Of a DNA stretch of 64,000 nt, positions 61,145-64,000 are shown piece after piece; positions within the stretch are counted from its first letter, which is position 1, and each line of letters opens with the position of its first letter. Position numbers and translations under genes: made by a program. The notes beneath the pieces were generated by a model, which saw only the letters and a program-made list of their open reading frames with translations, ran no database searches and was not told the origin of the DNA. The DNA is from Pedobacter caeni (GTDB taxonomy: Bacteria; Bacteroidota; Bacteroidia; Sphingobacteriales; Sphingobacteriaceae): the NCBI RefSeq assembly GCF_900129215.1, contig NZ_FQUQ01000003.1, positions 1,014,045 to 1,078,044 of the forward strand, read 5' to 3'.

Positions 61145-62176
61145 ATGGAGCCAGAGCATAAAGATAAAACCCTGATTAGAAAATACCTCAATCACAATTG
61201 TACTCCTGAAGAGATGAAGGAAGTAAAGAGGTTGATGTTGGTTCCGGGTACACAACAAATTTTTGACGAGCTGCTGTCGGAAAGCTGGACAGGGCTGGAA
61301 GCAGTAGAAAATACAGATCAGCCACATCTTCAGGAAAAGCTGCAACAGTTTTATAAAAAACTGGAAGGGGAAGAAGTGCAGCGTTTTCAACAGAAGGAAG
61401 AAGAAGAGGGAATGGTCCGCTCTATAAAACAGCGCAACTATTTGCGTTACGCCGCTATATTGGCGGTCATATTTCTGAGTCTGGGTACTTATGGAATCCT
61501 TCAATATAAAAAAACTCCGGTAGAGGAGCAGATCGCTATGCGTGAGATTTTAAATCCCCGCGGACAACGTTCAAGGATTGTATTGCCAGATAGTTCGGCT
61601 GTTTATCTTGGAGCGGGTAGCCGGATTACTTTTCCTGAGCAATTTGAAACAAACTCCAGGGAGATCGCACTTGAAGGTGAAGCCTTCTTTGAAGTTACAC
61701 AGGATCCAAAGAAACCTTTTATCGTCCACACCGGGAAAGTACAAACCAGAGTACTCGGAACTTCCTTTAAAATTGATGCCTTCAGCAACCGCCCATTAAC
61801 CGTAGCAGTGGCGACAGGAAAAGTAAGGGTTGATGACTATACTGGGCAGAAGAGTAAATCACTGGCGATCCTGACTCCCGGACAAAAAATAACCTACGAC
61901 CAGGGGATGGTTAAGACTGTTGCCACCGAAATTGAGGAGATCAGTGGATGGAAAGCCGCCCGACTGGTATTTCATAATCAATCCCTCAAAGAGATTACCA
62001 CAGAACTGGAACGCTGGTATAACGTAGAAATCAGTTTTGAGCACAATGGAAAAGCAAAGGAAAAGATTTCAGTTGTATTGCAGGCTGATGTCCCGCTCAA
62101 CAAGATCATGAAAATATTGGCTGCAACAGGTCATTTTAAATATCACATAACCTCTCGGAATGTTTCGATTAATTAA
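61145..62176 (+). CDS. FecR-family anti-sigma factor (second cassette)
   Basis: 343 residues: cytoplasmic N-terminal domain (about 1-95), transmembrane segment (about 100-117, YAAILAVIFLSLGTYGIL), and FecR domain (about 130-235: SRIVLPDSSAVYLGAGSRIT; ALEGEAFFEVTQDPKKPFIV; VLGTSFKIDAF). A DUF4974-like C-terminus (LVFHNQSLKEITTELERWYN) should contact the STN domain of the downstream receptor. It controls the sigma factor encoded just before. Confidence 0.93.
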   Translation: MEPEHKDKTLIRKYLNHNCTPEEMKEVKRLMLVPGTQQIFDELLSESWTGLEAVENTDQPHLQEKLQQFYKKLEGEEVQRFQQKEEEEGMVRSIKQRNYLRYAAILAVIFLSLGTYGILQYKKTPVEEQIAMREILNPRGQRSRIVLPDSSAVYLGAGSRITFPEQFETNSREIALEGEAFFEVTQDPKKPFIVHTGKVQTRVLGTSFKIDAFSNRPLTVAVATGKVRVDDYTGQKSKSLAILTPGQKITYDQGMVKTVATEIEEISGWKAARLVFHNQSLKEITTELERWYNVEISFEHNGKAKEKISVVLQADVPLNKIMKILAATGHFKYHITSRNVSIN

Positions 62177-62366
62177 CAACACAAATCAGGAAAGGAAAGC
62201 TATGTAAGGTTGTCTACAAACAAACATTCCCCGCCTGGAAGGGCAGGGAACGAATTAATGTCCATAAACCGTATGATTTCGACGTCCTAACGGTTTAAAG
62301 CAACCCGTACCTGTAAACAGTTACGGAATTTTAACAGATCATCGCCTCGCAGCGAATAAACCAGTA

Positions 62367-64000
62367 ATGTTCAAAAATATGCAAAAAGGATTAAAACTAT
62401 ATCCTTCAATTCGATTTATTATGAAATGCTCTTTTATCCTCATTGCGGCCCAGCTTACTTTTATAAGTGTCCTGATGGCCAGTAATGTAAAGAGTCAGGA
62501 TCTTGATCATAAAATAAGCCTGCGGTTAGAAAATGTGACCATCGCACAGGGGTTGTCTGCAATCGGGAAGGTGGGAAACATCCGTTTTTCTCTGAGAGAA
62601 CAATCTGTGCAAAAGGAAAAGAAGAATGTGACGCTTGTTGCCGCACAGATTAGTGTGAGGGAAGCCATCAACAAACTCCTGTCCAATACCGGTTTGCAAT
62701 ATAAACTGGTGGAAGGTTATGTGGTGGTGGACAGCAAGCCTGTTCCTATCGTGATTACCGGAACGGTGAGCGATCAGAAAACAAGGGAAACGCTCATCGG
62801 TGTAAGTGTAAAGCTGAAAGGAACGAATACCGCTGCATCTACTGATGTGAACGGTAAATTCAAAATCTCGGTTCCCGAAGGCGGAGGAGTTCTGGTCATC
62901 TCTTATATGGGATACCAGAGCAGGGAAATTAAAGTTGATGCGGCAACCAAAGAGCTGAACATCAATTTAAGTGCTTCTTCTACTCAGCTTAGTGAGGTGA
63001 CGGTTCAGGCCAGACGGAAAACAAATACTGAGGTTGCAGTTCTGGATGAACGTAAAAAGTCGGCCATTGTACAGGATGCGATTTCTGCAGTTCAAATAGA
63101 ACGGACAGGAAGTATTACCACTACTCAGGCGCTGCAAAGGGTTTCAGGCGTTACCATCACCGATGATAAATATGTAGCCATCCGTGGTTTAGGTGATAGA
63201 AGTGTGATCGGGCAACTGAACGGTGTCCGCCTGGCTTCTTCTGATCCGGACCGCAGCTCTATTCCCTTAGACCTGGTTCCGGCCTCGCTTTTAGACAACA
63301 TCACGATTTATAAAACGGTAACCCCGGATAAACCTGCGGATGCCGCCGCCGGAATTGTAGAACTGAAAACGAAATCTGTACCAGACAGTATGGTCTTTGA
63401 TGTGATCATCCAATCCGGTTTCAATTCCAATATTGGTATTGGCGGACAGCACAATAGTTTCTTCAATAGTGATATGGGCTTCCTGGGGGATAAAATCAAT
63501 AAGAAAAACTTATCTGCTGATTTCCTAAACCTTGCCACACAATACAAAGGCGGACTCCCACAAATCCAGAGTATGATTGCCAACAGCGGATACAGTCCGG
63601 AGATGAAGCAGGAAGTGAAAAGAATCAATGGTATTATGCAGGGATTTGATCCGGTGATGACCACACGTTACAAACAAAGCCCCCTGAACCAATTGTATTC
63701 TGCTACTTTCGGAAACAGCTATACCTTGTTTAAAAAACATAAACTGGGTGTAATTGCCGGTGGGAATTATTATCGCCGTACCACCGATATTTCTGGTGGG
63801 GATATCCAGCAATACAGTATCTATCAGGGAGTGGTAACAGGGAACCCGCAAGTGAGCAGCCCAAGGAATATTCCTAATTACATTACCCCTAACAGCTTAT
63901 TTATGGGTAAATATCAGACCTATAAAGAGAATACCGGTACAGAAACCCTGAATTATGGAACTTTATTGGGTTTAACTTACCGTTTCAGCCCACAGCATGA
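62367..64000 (+). CDS. TonB-dependent receptor with STN domain (C-terminus beyond window)
   Basis: About 544 codons are visible and the frame is open to the edge. Starts at 62367 or 62379 give the long N-terminal extension usual here, then a signal helix (SFILIAAQLTFISVLMASN). STN domain about 48-125 (LENVTIAQGLSAIGKVGNIR), CarboxypepD_reg about 130-205 (ITGTVSDQKTRETLIGVSVK), plug about 215-330 (RVSGVTITDDKYVAIRGLGD; GQLNGVRLASSDPDRSSI; YKTVTPDKPADAAAGIVELK). The plug is of the RGLGDR type, not SusC, so no SusD is required. STN with the upstream sigma/FecR shows signal-dependent autoregulation. The 190-bp leader holds only a weak CCCCGCC/GGCAGGG hairpin near 62230. Confidence 0.93.
   Translation, partial: MFKNMQKGLKLYPSIRFIMKCSFILIAAQLTFISVLMASNVKSQDLDHKISLRLENVTIAQGLSAIGKVGNIRFSLREQSVQKEKKNVTLVAAQISVREAINKLLSNTGLQYKLVEGYVVVDSKPVPIVITGTVSDQKTRETLIGVSVKLKGTNTAASTDVNGKFKISVPEGGGVLVISYMGYQSREIKVDAATKELNINLSASSTQLSEVTVQARRKTNTEVAVLDERKKSAIVQDAISAVQIERTGSITTTQALQRVSGVTITDDKYVAIRGLGDRSVIGQLNGVRLASSDPDRSSIPLDLVPASLLDNITIYKTVTPDKPADAAAGIVELKTKSVPDSMVFDVIIQSGFNSNIGIGGQHNSFFNSDMGFLGDKINKKNLSADFLNLATQYKGGLPQIQSMIANSGYSPEMKQEVKRINGIMQGFDPVMTTRYKQSPLNQLYSATFGNSYTLFKKHKLGVIAGGNYYRRTTDISGGDIQQYSIYQGVVTGNPQVSSPRNIPNYITPNSLFMGKYQTYKENTGTETLNYGTLLGLTYRFSPQH

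Overview
The window looks like chromosomal DNA of a Bacteroidota bacterium, most likely Sphingobacteriaceae (Pedobacter-like). I infer this from two SusC/SusD pairs, sigma-ECF/FecR/TonB-receptor cassettes with STN domains, Bacteroidota-type TAnnTTTG promoter boxes, few Shine-Dalgarno sequences, and the style of the lipoproteins and AraC regulators. No rRNA, intact tRNA, insertion sequence, integrase or CRISPR array was seen. Both ends cut genes: a beta-helix lipoprotein on the left and a TonB-dependent receptor on the right.

Layout. 1-4230 (minus): TetR regulator, TonB receptor and beta-helix lipoprotein. 4472-11125 (plus): ECF sigma, FecR, SusC and SusD. 11200-19305: OmpA lipoprotein, then a beta-propeller lipoprotein, a membrane AraC regulator, a lipoprotein alpha/beta hydrolase and a siderophore-type TonB receptor, then dGTPase. 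19306-31678: mixed housekeeping and unknown genes (RDD/zinc-ribbon protein, VOC protein, MFS/HxlR pair, SelO, a thioredoxin-like protein, and a histidine kinase/response regulator/LRR operon). 31704-38567: a second SusC/SusD operon divergent from two exported metallophosphoesterases, followed by a stray tRNA/tmRNA-like 3' end.

38981-52534 (minus) is a metal/efflux island: a His-rich protein, two HMA proteins with damaged metal sites, a PaaE-like reductase, a DHA2 exporter, a TolC/RND/MFP efflux pump, a copper-type P1B ATPase, and two small regulators that join an HMA-like MVCxRC motif to an AraC-type DNA-binding domain. Five of its transcription units carry the same 61-bp upstream element: a direct repeat of about 9 bp with a 21-bp period, followed after exactly 23 bp by a TAnnTTTG-like -7 box. 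This defines an apparent HMA-AraC regulon readable from sequence alone.

52985-56910 (plus), divergent from the regulators, is a compact RiPP locus. It has a 996-residue protein with an LCMT-type methyltransferase, an E1-like/leader-binding region and a YcaO domain in one chain. An oversized 306-residue protein follows, resembling the BMA_0021/BMA_0022 TOMM precursor family, then a strong terminator. 57024-60098 holds two unknown genes and a ParA/small RHH-like partition pair with long inverted repeats over and upstream of the parA start. 60337-64000 is another ECF sigma/FecR/TonB-receptor cassette.
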